This document shows positions 7,340-14,904 of a stretch of DNA of 43,265 bases, piece by piece. The position numbers and the translations under genes are program-made. Every line of letters starts with the position of its first letter. Within the stretch, counting starts at the first letter, position 1. The notes under the pieces were generated by a model. The model did no database searches. It was not told the origin of the DNA and saw nothing but the letters and a program-made list of their open reading frames with translations. The stretch is from Poriferisodalis multihospitum. GTDB lineage: Bacteria > Actinomycetota > Acidimicrobiia > Acidimicrobiales > Poriferisodalaceae. The DNA lies in assembly GCA_028278755.1 (NCBI GenBank), contig JAPYOI010000074.1, positions 1 to 43,265 of the forward strand. The letters are read 5' to 3'.

Positions 7340-7453
7340 TCAGCCTTGCCGCTGCTTGTGTCGCGGGTTCTCACAGATCACCCGGATCCGCCCGTGACGG
7401 CGGATGACGCGGCATTTGTCGCAGATCTTCTTGACGCTCGGACGGACTTTCAT
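7340..7453 (-). CDS. rpmJ: Large-subunit ribosomal protein bL36
   Basis: A 37-residue zinc-ribbon protein of the 50S subunit. It starts MKVRPSVKKICDKCRVIRRH and ends with the CENPRHKQRQG segment, so the Cys-Cys-Cys-His zinc ligands are present (zinc-binding form). The longer in-frame extension to 7597 is antisense-like low-complexity sequence shared with the adk tail and is not part of the protein. In most actinobacteria map and infA precede rpmJ; here adk precedes it directly. Confidence 0.94.
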   Translation of the reverse strand: MKVRPSVKKICDKCRVIRRHGRIRVICENPRHKQRQG

Positions 7454-7483
7454 CGGGTGACCTGCGCTGTAGACGAGCGAGCA

Positions 7484-7489
7484 AGTATA
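7484..7489 (-). promoter_or_regulatory. Candidate -10 box of the rpmJ-rpsM-rpsK-rpsD-rpoA-rplQ transcript
   Basis: Read on the minus strand, 7489-7484 is TATACT, a near-consensus -10 box in a GC-rich gap, about 31 nt upstream of the rpmJ ATG. No convincing -35 box is visible 16-18 bp upstream. An internal alpha-operon promoter is common at this place in other bacteria. Confidence 0.4.
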
Positions 7490-7493
7490 GGGG

Positions 7494-7586
7494 TCACGGT
7501 GCCGCCTCGATGGCGGCCGCTGGGCTGTTCGTGCGGCCGCCATGGCCGCCAACAAGAGCTCACGGTGCCGTCTCGATGGCGGCCAC
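7494..7586 (-). repeat. Duplicated adk 3' end (27-bp copies, 66 bp apart)
   Basis: The last 27 bp of adk including its stop (7560-7586, encoding AAIETAP-stop) recur at 7494-7520 with two mismatches, encoding AAIEAAP-stop in the same frame. The copy has no gene in front of it. The 39 bp between the copies also contain a GGCGGCCATGGCGGCC stretch. This looks like tandem duplication of the gene end. Confidence 0.75.
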
Positions 7587-8120
7587 AATGCGTCCATGGA
7601 CCTCGGCGGGGGTTCCGAGGCCGTCCACGGAGACCAGCACTCCCTGGTCAGCGAACAGCTTCCGCAGCGGCGCGGTCTCGGCTTCGTACAGCTCCAGGCG
7701 CCGGGAGATCGCCTCCGGCGTGTCGTCGGCCCGGCCCCGCTCCAGCATCCGCTGGGTCACCACCTCGTCGGGCACATCCAGGTCGATCGCCCGGTCCACC
7801 GTGTTCGGCGCCAGCAGCGCGAACAGACCGTCGGCCTGGGCCTCAGTGCGAGGGAAGCCGTCGAGCAGGAAACCGGCAGCGGTATCCGGTTCGGTGAGCC
7901 GCTCAGCGACGATGCCCAGGATCAGCTCGTCGCTGACCAGGTCGCCGGCGTCCATCACTGCCTTGGCCTGCCGGCCCAGCTCGGTGCCCGCAGCGACGGC
8001 GGCGCGCAGCATGTCGCCCGTCGAGATGTGGGCGATGCCGTAGCGCTCCACCAGCAGCTCGCACTGGGTGCCCTTGCCAGCTCCCTGCTTGCCCAGGATG
8101 ACCAGCCGTCGCGTGCTCAT
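7560..8120 (-). CDS. adk: Adenylate kinase
   Basis: A 186-residue enzyme that interconverts ATP plus AMP and two ADP. The P-loop GKQGAGKGTQ lies at residues 10-19. STGDMLRAAV and LLDGFPRT are the AMP-site segments. RMLERGRADDTPEAISRRL contains the catalytic arginines around a short LID, without the zinc finger or long LID of some families; this is usual in actinobacteria. Its ATG shares one base with the secY stop (TGATG). Gene order secY-adk is standard, but map and infA do not follow. Confidence 0.95.
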   Translation of the reverse strand: MSTRRLVILGKQGAGKGTQCELLVERYGIAHISTGDMLRAAVAAGTELGRQAKAVMDAGDLVSDELILGIVAERLTEPDTAAGFLLDGFPRTEAQADGLFALLAPNTVDRAIDLDVPDEVVTQRMLERGRADDTPEAISRRLELYEAETAPLRKLFADQGVLVSVDGLGTPAEVHGRIVAAIETAP

Positions 8121-9448
8121 CAGGCCAGGAACCCTTCGTAGTTGCGCATCAGCAACTGGCTGTCGACCTGCTTCATCGTCTCCAGCGCCACACCCGAGGC
8201 AATCAGGATCGACACACCGCCGAATCCAATGGCTGCACCGGCACCGCCGCTGCCCAGAGCATCGAGGTCACTGGTCAGCGACAACAGCACGCTGGGCAGC
8301 AGCGCCACCATGGCAATGAACAGAGCGCCCGGCAGCGTGATGCGGTTCAGCACCTTGGCCAGATACCGCTCGGTCTGCGGCCCGGGCCGGATGCCGGGAA
8401 TGAAGCCGCCCTGCTTTCGGATGTTGTCGGCTTGGCGCACCGGGTCGAACGTGATCGCCGTATAGAAGTAGGCGAAGCCCACAATCAGCCCGCCGAAGAA
8501 CAGGATGTAGGCGATGTTGTCGGGCTGGGTCAGGTACTCGTCGACAGCGGTCTGCAGCCAGCCCCAGTTCGCCACATTCGACAGCAGAACCGGCAGGAAC
8601 AGGATCGAACTGGCGAAGATCACCGGGATCACGCCCGACTGGTTGACCTTCAGCGGGATGTAGGTGTTCTGCCCGCCGTAGAGCCTGCGGCCCACCTGCC
8701 GACGGGAGAACTGCACCGGGATGCGACGCTGGCCCTGCTCGATGAAGATGATGGCCACCATCATTCCCGTGGCCACGATGATCGCCGCCGCCAGGTACAC
8801 CGTGCCTTGCACCGCCAGCAGGCGGGCCCCGTCGAAGGGGATCGTGGACACGACCGAGGCAAAGATCAGCAGCGACATGCCATTGCCCACGCCGCGCTGG
8901 CTGATCAGCTCGCCCATCCACATGAGCAGCGCCGTGCCCGCCGTCAGCGACAGGATCACCAGCGCCACGCGATTGAACGTGAAGTCGGGGATGACGATGA
9001 CACCGGCGGTGTTGCCCAAGGCGGTGCCCTGGCCCCGCCCGAAGATGAACGTGATGCCCGTGGCCTGCACGAAGGCGATGCCCAGCGTCAGGTAGCGGGT
9101 GTACTGCGTCAGCTTCCGCTGCCCTACCGCACCCTGCTGCTGGAGCTGCTCAAAGCGCGGGATCGCGACGGTGAGGATCTGAATGATGATCGACGCCGTG
9201 ATGTACGGCATGATCCCCAACGCGAAGATCGCGAAGTTGGTGAGCGCGCCGCCCGAGAACAGGTTCAGCAGCGCCAGCACGCCGCCGGTCGAGCTGGCCT
9301 GCTCGCGCAGCGACACGATGGCGTCGAAGTCGATGCCCGGCACCGGCACCTGGGAGCCCAGCCTGTACGCCGCAATGATGAACAGCGTGAACATGATCTT
9401 CCGGCGCAGATCTGCGATCCGGAAGATGTTGCGCATGTGGCCGAGCAC
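8120..9448 (-). CDS. secY: Protein translocase channel subunit SecY
   Basis: A 442-residue, roughly ten-helix inner-membrane protein forming the Sec channel. It begins with a short cytosolic segment (FRIADLRRKI) and TM1 (MFTLFIIAAYRLG), followed by the plug region VPVPGIDFDA. The YLTLGIAFVQATGI and GNGMSLLIFASV helices and the C-terminal GEFIPGIRP-like loop (here GGFIPGIRPG) are family marks. GTG 9448 is chosen because AGGGG lies just upstream; ATG 9436 would remove four residues. Partners SecE/SecG are not in the window. Confidence 0.96.
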   Translation of the reverse strand: MLGHMRNIFRIADLRRKIMFTLFIIAAYRLGSQVPVPGIDFDAIVSLREQASSTGGVLALLNLFSGGALTNFAIFALGIMPYITASIIIQILTVAIPRFEQLQQQGAVGQRKLTQYTRYLTLGIAFVQATGITFIFGRGQGTALGNTAGVIVIPDFTFNRVALVILSLTAGTALLMWMGELISQRGVGNGMSLLIFASVVSTIPFDGARLLAVQGTVYLAAAIIVATGMMVAIIFIEQGQRRIPVQFSRRQVGRRLYGGQNTYIPLKVNQSGVIPVIFASSILFLPVLLSNVANWGWLQTAVDEYLTQPDNIAYILFFGGLIVGFAYFYTAITFDPVRQADNIRKQGGFIPGIRPGPQTERYLAKVLNRITLPGALFIAMVALLPSVLLSLTSDLDALGSGGAGAAIGFGGVSILIASGVALETMKQVDSQLLMRNYEGFLA

Positions 9449-9457
9449 GACGAGCCC

Positions 9458-9949
9458 CTAGCGATTGGTGTGCTGGTTGCCCCGGGCGGGTGGCCGGGGG
9501 CCGCCGAAGGTGGGCGGCAGGATCTCGATGCTCCCACCGGCACTCTCGATGGCTGCGCGGGCCGAGCCGGACACGGCGTGGGCTTTCACCGCGACGGATC
9601 GGGTGATCTCGCCACGCCCGAGGATCTTGACCATGGCACCCTTGGACACCAAGCCGCGGGCCAGAAGCTCGGCGGGCGTGATCTCGTCGAGACCGCAGTC
9701 TTCGAGGGTGTCGAGATTGACCGGCTGATACTCGACACGAAACGGGTTCTTGAAGCCCTTGCGCTTGGGAATGCGGACCTGCAGCGGCAGCTGGCCGCCC
9801 TCGTACCAGACGGGAACGGTGCCGCGGGCGCGAGTGCCCTTGGTGCCGCGGCCTGCTGTCTTGCCGCCCTTGCCGCTGGTGCCGCGCGCTACCCGCCTGC
9901 GCTTGCGCTTCGATCCCGGCGGCGGGGCCAGATCATGCAGTCTCAGCAT
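9458..9949 (-). CDS. rplO: Large-subunit ribosomal protein uL15
   Basis: A 163-residue protein of the 50S subunit. The N-terminus LHDLAPPPGSKRKRRRVARG and GYTAGRGTKG-like glycine-rich stretch (KGGKTAGRGTKGTRARG), then FEGGQ-like YEGGQLPLQVRIPKRKGF, are typical. ATG 9949 has GGAGGT upstream; it lies inside the 3' end of rpmD, giving a 17-nt overlap. Confidence 0.94.
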   Translation of the reverse strand: MLRLHDLAPPPGSKRKRRRVARGTSGKGGKTAGRGTKGTRARGTVPVWYEGGQLPLQVRIPKRKGFKNPFRVEYQPVNLDTLEDCGLDEITPAELLARGLVSKGAMVKILGRGEITRSVAVKAHAVSGSARAAIESAGGSIEILPPTFGGPRPPARGNQHTNR

Positions 9950-10205
9950 CGCTGACCTCCTGAGCTGTGACGGATTCGCCTGCAACATTCTCGACGGCGA
10001 TCAGATGGCGCACCTTGCGCAGCATGCCGCGGATCTCGGGTCGATCCGGCAGGGTATGGCTGCGGCCGATCTTGCCCAGCCCAAGCGCCCGCAGCGCACC
10101 GCGCGCCTTGGGCTTCGCCCCGATGCCCGATCGGACCTGGGTCACCAGGATCTGGCCGGTGCCGTGCTGACTCGAAATGGGCTGGTTCGAACTCGGCGCG
10201 CTCAT
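9933..10205 (-). CDS. rpmD: Large-subunit ribosomal protein uL30
   Basis: A 90-residue protein; the core GQILVTQVRSGIGAKPKARG through RHLIAVEN matches the roughly 60-residue L30. It carries about 17 extra residues at the N-terminus and about 15 at the C-terminus, the latter produced by reading into rplO. It overlaps rpsE by 4 nt (ATGA) and rplO by 17 nt. Confidence 0.92.
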   Translation of the reverse strand: MSAPSSNQPISSQHGTGQILVTQVRSGIGAKPKARGALRALGLGKIGRSHTLPDRPEIRGMLRKVRHLIAVENVAGESVTAQEVSDAETA

Positions 10206-10894
10206 GACGGGGCCCCTGCGGAGGCATCGCTCAGCTTGCGCGTGCGCTCTGTCTCGCGGTATGCCTCGAGCAGACCGGCGGGGATGCACTCCTCGGGCGA
10301 CAGCCCGCGCAGCTTGGCCACCTCGTCAGGACGCTTGAGGGCCGCCAAGCCCGCGATCGTGGCTCGGGCGACGTTGATGTGATTGGAGGAGCCGAGCGAC
10401 TTGGCCAGCACATCGCTGATGCCTGCCTCCTCGAGGATCGCCCTGGCGGCGCCGCCGGCAATGACGCCGGTACCGGGCGCCGCCGGCTGCAGCAGCACCT
10501 TGCCGGCACCCATCACTCCCAGCACGGGATGGACGATGGTGGAGCCGGCCAGAGGGACCTCGAACAGGCTCTTGCGGGCCTCTTCGGTGCCCTTCTGGAT
10601 CGCCAACGGCACTTCTTTGGCCTTGCCGTAACCCAGGCCGACCCGGCCCGCGCCGTCGCCGATCACCACGAGTGCGGAGAACGAGAAGCGGCGACCGCCC
10701 TTGACCACCTTGGCCACACGGTTGATGTCGATGACCCGCGATTCACGCAGACCGTCGTCGCCGCTGTTGCGGGGGTTGTCGAATTGGCGATCGCGCGGGC
10801 GACGGCCGCCCCGCTCGCGTTCGTTGCCGCTGCCGGCCTCATTGCCGCTGCGCGGTTGAGAAGGGCCGGGCTGTGAGGTTGGTGCGTCTGTCAC
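10202..10894 (-). CDS. rpsE: Small-subunit ribosomal protein uS5
   Basis: A 230-residue protein of the 30S subunit involved in decoding fidelity and helicase activity at the mRNA entry. The double-stranded RNA-binding domain is clear (ESRVIDINRVAKVVKGGRRF, then FSALVVIGDGAGRVGLGYGK), followed by the C-terminal domain (GVIAGGAARAILEEAGISDV). The GGRR loop linked to spectinomycin is intact. GTG 10894 has GGAGGA upstream. The N-terminus has about 50 low-complexity polar residues (PSQPRSGNEAGSGNERERGG) before the domain, longer than in E. coli. Confidence 0.94.
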   Translation of the reverse strand: MTDAPTSQPGPSQPRSGNEAGSGNERERGGRRPRDRQFDNPRNSGDDGLRESRVIDINRVAKVVKGGRRFSFSALVVIGDGAGRVGLGYGKAKEVPLAIQKGTEEARKSLFEVPLAGSTIVHPVLGVMGAGKVLLQPAAPGTGVIAGGAARAILEEAGISDVLAKSLGSSNHINVARATIAGLAALKRPDEVAKLRGLSPEECIPAGLLEAYRETERTRKLSDASAGAPS

Positions 10895-10904
10895 GAGTCC
10901 TCCC

Positions 10905-11258
10905 TCAGAACTCCAGGCCGCCCGCACGGGCAGCATCTGCAAGGGCCGCGACGCGGCCGTGATAGCGGTTCCCGCCCCGGTCGAAGGTGACCGTGGTGGT
11001 GCCAGCCGCCTGAGCCCGCTCGGCGATGAGCCGACCGATCTCGCCGGCGGACGCGATGTTGCCGCCACCGGTCACTCCGGCTTCGCGCGACGACGCAGCA
11101 GCCAGTGTGCGGCGTGCGTCGTCGTCGATGAGTTGGGCGCTGATATGCCGGTTGGACCGGTGCACTGCCAGGCGCGGGCGCGCTGCGGTGCCGGCGATCT
11201 TCTTGCGGACGCGACGGCGGCGCCGATCACGCCGGGCCGCCTTCGTGGGAGCACTCAC
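10905..11258 (-). CDS. rplR: Large-subunit ribosomal protein uL18
   Basis: A 117-residue 5S rRNA-binding protein. The basic N-terminus (AARRDRRRRRVRKKIAGTAA) and RPRLAVHRSNRHISAQLIDD and DRGGNRYHGRVAALADAAR are family signatures. It begins with GTG 11258, overlapping the rplF stop (GTGA). Confidence 0.95.
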   Translation of the reverse strand: MSAPTKAARRDRRRRRVRKKIAGTAARPRLAVHRSNRHISAQLIDDDARRTLAAASSREAGVTGGGNIASAGEIGRLIAERAQAAGTTTVTFDRGGNRYHGRVAALADAARAGGLEF

Positions 11259-11836
11259 TTCGCCGCCTTTCCGGCTTTGCGCAGCACGCGCTCGTCGACG
11301 TAGCGGATGCCCTTGCCCTTGTAGGGCTCGGGCTTGCGCAGCGCACGGATGTTGGCCGCGACCTGCCCGACGAGCTGCTTGTCGATGCCCTTCACGATGA
11401 TGGACGTCTGGTTCGGCACCTCGAAGCTGATGCCGTCGGGTGCCGTCACCGGCACGGTGTGACTGAATCCCAGCGACAGCTCGAGTGCCGATGACCCGCG
11501 GGCTGCTGCGCGGTATCCCACGCCGACAATCTGCAGTTCCTTGGAGAAGCCCTGCGACACCCCCTGCACCATGTTGGCGACCAGTGCCCGGCTCAGGCCG
11601 TGCAGCGACCGCTGCGAGCGGCTGTCATCGGCGCGCTCCACGACGACCTGGCCGCCGCCTTCCGGGTCGTCGACGCGCACACGGATGCCCGCGGCCAACT
11701 CCCGCTGGAGCTCGCCTCCCGGTCCGCGGACGGTCACCACGTCGCCAGCCACGGAACCGGCGACATCGGGGGCTGGTTCGGCCGTCACCGTCACCCCGTC
11801 GGGAATCGAGATGGGCGTCTTGCCCACGCGTGACAT
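11255..11836 (-). CDS. rplF: Large-subunit ribosomal protein uL6
   Basis: A 193-residue 50S protein near the factor-binding site, made of two similar alpha/beta domains. MSRVGKTPISIPDGVTV opens the first domain, and the C-terminal IVKGIDKQLVGQVAANIRAL and RKPEPYKGKGIRYVDE are diagnostic. A GGAGG site precedes ATG 11836. It is slightly longer than E. coli L6 owing to an insert (DDPEGGGQVVVERADD) in the first domain. Confidence 0.95.
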   Translation of the reverse strand: MSRVGKTPISIPDGVTVTAEPAPDVAGSVAGDVVTVRGPGGELQRELAAGIRVRVDDPEGGGQVVVERADDSRSQRSLHGLSRALVANMVQGVSQGFSKELQIVGVGYRAAARGSSALELSLGFSHTVPVTAPDGISFEVPNQTSIIVKGIDKQLVGQVAANIRALRKPEPYKGKGIRYVDERVLRKAGKAAK

Positions 11837-11845
11837 CGCCGCCTC

Positions 11846-12250
11846 CTACCAGACGTAACAGAGGATCTCGCCGCCCATGCGGTTGCGGCGAGCTTCGCGA
11901 TCGGTCATCAGGCCCCGGCTCGTTGACAGCACGGCTATGCCGAGGCCGCCGAGCACGCGGGGAACCTTGTCGGACTTGGTGTACACCCGCAACCCGGGCT
12001 TGGAGATGCGCTGCAGCCCCGAGATGGTGCGGTCCCGGTCACCGGTGTACTTCAGGTTGATGGTGAGCGTCCGGGCGGGGCTGTCGGTGCCGTCGCTCAC
12101 CTGGTAGTCGCTCACGTAGCCCTCGCGCTTGAGGATCGCCGCCAGGCGCTCCTTCTGCTTGGAGGACGGCATGGCCACCTCGTCTTTGAACACCATGTTG
12201 GCGTTGCGAATGCGGGTGAGCATGTCCGCAATGGGGTCGGTCATCGACAT
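11846..12250 (-). CDS. rpsH: Small-subunit ribosomal protein uS8
   Basis: A 134-residue primary 16S rRNA binder and spc-operon regulator in E. coli. DPIADMLTRIRNANMVFKDE opens it, and the C-terminal VLGGLGIAVLSTSRGLMTD and GEILCYVW are canonical. ATG 12250 lies six bases after GGGAGGT; a second ATG two codons on is less well placed. Confidence 0.96.
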   Translation of the reverse strand: MSMTDPIADMLTRIRNANMVFKDEVAMPSSKQKERLAAILKREGYVSDYQVSDGTDSPARTLTINLKYTGDRDRTISGLQRISKPGLRVYTKSDKVPRVLGGLGIAVLSTSRGLMTDREARRNRMGGEILCYVW

Positions 12251-12263
12251 GTGCGCACCTCCC

Positions 12264-12449
12264 TCACCAGCTGGCCTTCGTCACGCCGGGCACCTCGCCG
12301 GCATGGACCATCTCTCGCAGGCACACTCGGCACAGCCCGAACTTGCGGTATACCGACCGCGGTCGGCCGCACACGCGGCAGCGCGTGTAGGCGCGCACCT
12401 TGAATTTGGGGGTGCGCTGCTGCTTGTTGACGAGTGCCTTCTTGGCCAT
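12264..12449 (-). CDS. rpsZ: Small-subunit ribosomal protein uS14, zinc type
   Basis: A 61-residue protein of the 30S head. The two CxxC pairs, CRVCGRP and CRVCLRE, form the zinc ribbon that defines the short type Z form. This position in the spc operon normally carries that form. The C-terminus GEVPGVTKASW is typical. Confidence 0.95.
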   Translation of the reverse strand: MAKKALVNKQQRTPKFKVRAYTRCRVCGRPRSVYRKFGLCRVCLREMVHAGEVPGVTKASW

Positions 12450-12494
12450 CGGTACTGCCTTTGTTGAATAGGGGCCTGGTGAAATAGCCGGGCG

Positions 12495-13130
12495 CTAGGT
12501 CGTTGGGTTCTGGCGGAATGGAAAGCCGAGCGCAACCAGCAGGGCACGTCCGCCCTCGTCGTCGACGGCTGACGTCACGAGGGTGATGTCCATGCCGCGG
12601 ATCTGGTTGACGCTGTCGTAGTCGATCTCGGGAAAGACCAGCTGTTCGGTGAGGCCGAACGTGTAGTTGCCGTGGCCGTCAAAGCTGCGCGGCGAGAGAC
12701 CCCGGAAGTCGCGGATACGAGGGATGGCCAACGACACGAGACGGTCGTAGAACTCCCACATCCGGTCACGGCGCATGGTGACGCGGGCACCGATCGCGTT
12801 GCCCTCGCGCAGCTTGAACCCTGCGATCGACTGCTTCGCCCGGGTGATCGCCGGCCGCTGACCGCAGATGCGGCTGAGGTCGTCGATGGCGCCCTCGAGC
12901 AGGCCCCGGTTCGTCAGCGCAGCGCCGACGCCCATGTTCACGCTGATCTTCGTCAGCGTGGGCACCTGCATCACGTTCGCGAGCCCGAGCTCGTCCCGCA
13001 GTTGCGCGCGGACGGTGTCGCGGTAGAGCACTTTCATCCGGGGCTCGGGCCGCTCGTTGCCGCCGGTGTCGGACGGAGCGAGGGAGGCGGCATCGGTCTG
13101 GGCATCGGTCTGGGCCTCGGTCACGCTCAT
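12495..13130 (-). CDS. rplE: Large-subunit ribosomal protein uL5
   Basis: A 211-residue 5S rRNA-binding protein of the central protuberance that contacts P-site tRNA. RMKVLYRDTVRAQLRDELG, PTLTKISVNMGVG, GQRPAITRAKQSIAGFKLRE and the C-terminal VTSAVDDEGGRALL are family marks. About 30 extra polar residues lie before the domain and include a 12-bp tandem repeat (13091-13114) encoding QTDA twice. The start overlaps the rplX stop as ATGA. Confidence 0.95.
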   Translation of the reverse strand: MSVTEAQTDAQTDAASLAPSDTGGNERPEPRMKVLYRDTVRAQLRDELGLANVMQVPTLTKISVNMGVGAALTNRGLLEGAIDDLSRICGQRPAITRAKQSIAGFKLREGNAIGARVTMRRDRMWEFYDRLVSLAIPRIRDFRGLSPRSFDGHGNYTFGLTEQLVFPEIDYDSVNQIRGMDITLVTSAVDDEGGRALLVALGFPFRQNPTT

Positions 13131-13465
13131 GGCAGCTCCTCCCCCGAGACACGGTGGTAACGCACCTTGCGGCCGCCCTCGAAGCGGAAACCGGCCCGGC
13201 CGGGCTGGCCCGTTCGCGGGCACACCACCGACACATTCGACACGTCGATCGGCAGCAGGTAGTCGATGATCTGGCCCTCCTGGTTCTGCTGGGAGGGCTT
13301 CTGGTGCTTGTGCCCCACGTTCACGCCTTCCACCGTGAGGCGGCGGCGCTCCAGATCCACCGACACGACTTCGCCTTCCCGGCCCTTGTCAGGGCCGGAG
13401 ATCACGCGCACGGTGTCGCCTTTGCGGACTCGCAGCCGCGGCAGCTGGTTCTTCTGGCGTGCCAT
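13127..13465 (-). CDS. rplX: Large-subunit ribosomal protein uL24
   Basis: A 112-residue 50S assembly initiator. The KOW motif is clear (RKGDTVRVISGPDKGREGEV), followed by VEGVNVGHKHQKPSQQNQEG and the C-terminal PRTGQPGRAGFRFEGGRKVR. ATG 13465 gives the expected N-terminus MARQKNQLPRLRV; longer in-frame sequence upstream overlaps rplN and is not used. Confidence 0.95.
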   Translation of the reverse strand: MARQKNQLPRLRVRKGDTVRVISGPDKGREGEVVSVDLERRRLTVEGVNVGHKHQKPSQQNQEGQIIDYLLPIDVSNVSVVCPRTGQPGRAGFRFEGGRKVRYHRVSGEELP

Positions 13466-13478
13466 CACGTCACCCCCA

Positions 13479-13847
13479 TCACAGAACTTCCGGGGCGAGC
13501 GACACGATGCGCATGAAGCGTTTGTCGCGCAGCTCGCGGCCGACGGGGCCGAAGATGCGGGTGCCACGCGGCTGGCGGTTGTCGTCGACGAGCACGGCGG
13601 CGTTCTCGTCGAAGCGGATATAGCTGCCGTCGGGGCGCCTGCGCTGCTTGCGCGTGCGCACCACGACGCAGCGCACCACCTCGCCCTTGCGCACGGCAGC
13701 GCCCGGGATGGCGTCCTTCACAGTGGCGATGAACACGTCGCCGATCGAGGCATAGCGCCGACCCGTGCCGCCGAGCACGCGAATGCACAGCACCTCGCGG
13801 GCGCCGGAGTTGTCGGCGACTTTGAGTCGGGACTCTTGCTGGATCAT
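13479..13847 (-). CDS. rplN: Large-subunit ribosomal protein uL14
   Basis: A 122-residue 50S protein that forms intersubunit bridges. MIQQESRLKVADNSGAREVL and the C-terminal GPVGRELRDKRFMRIVSLAP are canonical, and the length is standard. Confidence 0.96.
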   Translation of the reverse strand: MIQQESRLKVADNSGAREVLCIRVLGGTGRRYASIGDVFIATVKDAIPGAAVRKGEVVRCVVVRTRKQRRRPDGSYIRFDENAAVLVDDNRQPRGTRIFGPVGRELRDKRFMRIVSLAPEVL

Positions 13848-13865
13848 GACCTCGCTGCCTTCACC

Positions 13866-14135
13866 TCATCGGGCCCGTTCGATGATCTCCACCAGGCGCC
13901 AGCGCTTGGTCTTCGAGATCGGCCGGGTTTCCATGACACGCACCCGGTCGCCCGGACGCGTGTCTCCAGCGGGGTCGTGGACGTACAGCTTCTTGGTGCG
14001 CTGAACGGTCTTGAAGTAGCGGGGGTGGCGCACACGCTCGGTCACCGAGACGACCGCCGTGCGGTCCATCTTGGTGGAGGTGACGATGCCCTCGCGCACC
14101 TTGCGCCGGTTGCGCTCGACAGTCTCGGTGCTCAT
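13866..14135 (-). CDS. rpsQ: Small-subunit ribosomal protein uS17
   Basis: An 89-residue primary 16S rRNA binder with an OB fold. RKVREGIVTSTKMDRTAVVS, RTKKLYVHDP and GDRVRVMETRPISKTKRWRL are diagnostic. It overlaps the rpmC stop by 4 nt (ATGA). Confidence 0.96.
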   Translation of the reverse strand: MSTETVERNRRKVREGIVTSTKMDRTAVVSVTERVRHPRYFKTVQRTKKLYVHDPAGDTRPGDRVRVMETRPISKTKRWRLVEIIERAR

Positions 14136-14488
14136 GACGGATCTCCTGTGGAAGCTGCGCTGCTCGCGGCCGAGCCCTGCTCTGGGTCATCCGACGAGCC
14201 GGCCAGATCAGTGGCCGAGCCCTGCAAGGCACCGGCCAGATCAGCGGCCGAGCCCTGCACGGGGCCACCCGATGGGCCCAACAGCACATCGGCCGCTGCA
14301 ATCTCACGCTCGCGCAGCACGGTGTGAATGCGGGCGATATCGCGCTTGGTGGCGGCCACCTGCGCGGAGTTGTCGAGCTGCCCGGTCGCGAATGCGAAGC
14401 GCAGGTTGAACAGCTCCTTCTTGGCACTGTCCAGTTCGTCGAGCAGCTGATCGTCCGACAAGGTCCGGAGCGTCGCGGCCTTCGCCAT
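14132..14488 (-). CDS. rpmC: Large-subunit ribosomal protein uL29 with a repeat-containing tail
   Basis: The first 70 or so residues are a standard L29 helical hairpin (LRTLSDDQLLDELDSAKKEL, then FNLRFAFATGQLDNSAQVAA and KRDIARIHTVLRERE). L29 sits at the tunnel exit and helps dock trigger factor and SRP. After the hairpin there are nearly 50 further residues rich in Gly, Ala, Ser and Asp, with an 11-residue unit (QGSAADLAGAL/QGSATDLAGSS) repeated. Total 118 aa against the usual 60-75. ATG 14488 shares a base with the rplP stop (TGATG). Confidence 0.93.
   Translation of the reverse strand: MAKAATLRTLSDDQLLDELDSAKKELFNLRFAFATGQLDNSAQVAATKRDIARIHTVLREREIAAADVLLGPSGGPVQGSAADLAGALQGSATDLAGSSDDPEQGSAASSAASTGDPS
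14199..14259 (-). repeat. 33-bp tandem repeat in the rpmC tail
   Basis: CCGGCCAGATCAG(T/C)GGCC and the following GAGCCCTGCA recur at 14199 and 14232, period 33 bp (11 codons, in frame). A partial copy (GCGGCCGAGCCCTGC) occurs at 14166-14180. The repeat extends only the disordered L29 tail. Confidence 0.8.
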
Positions 14489-14904
14489 CAGATGGCCTCC
14501 TCTCGGGAGATCACCCGTGCGCGGATGGGCAGCTTCTGTATGGCGCGTTCCATGGCGCCCCGGGCCAGCTCGGCGTTCACGCCGCCCAGCTCGAACATCA
14601 CACGGCCGGGCTTCACCACGGCCACCCACTTCTCCGGATTGCCCTTGCCCGAGCCCATGCGGGTCTCCGCAGGCTTTGCGGTCACGGGCTTGTCGGGGAA
14701 GATGTTGATCCAGACCTTCCCGCCGCGCTTGACGTGACGGGTCATGGCAATGCGGGCCGCTTCGATCTGGCGGGCCGTGATCCAGCCGGGCTCCAGCGCC
14801 TGGATGCCGTAGTCGCCGAAGTGCACGGCTGTGCCGCCCTTGGTGCGGCCCTTCATGCGACCGCGATGCGCCTTGCGGTGCTTGACCTTGCGAGGCATCA
14901 GCAT
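14488..14904 (-). CDS. rplP: Large-subunit ribosomal protein uL16
   Basis: A 138-residue 50S protein near the A site. MLMPRKVKHRKAHRGRMKG, GIQALEPGWITARQIEAAR and MGSGKGNPEKWVAVVKPGRV are canonical. The first ATG (14904) has GGGAG upstream, overlaps the rpsC stop as TGATG, and fits the family pattern MLxPR. Confidence 0.96.
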   Translation of the reverse strand: MLMPRKVKHRKAHRGRMKGRTKGGTAVHFGDYGIQALEPGWITARQIEAARIAMTRHVKRGGKVWINIFPDKPVTAKPAETRMGSGKGNPEKWVAVVKPGRVMFELGGVNAELARGAMERAIQKLPIRARVISREEAI

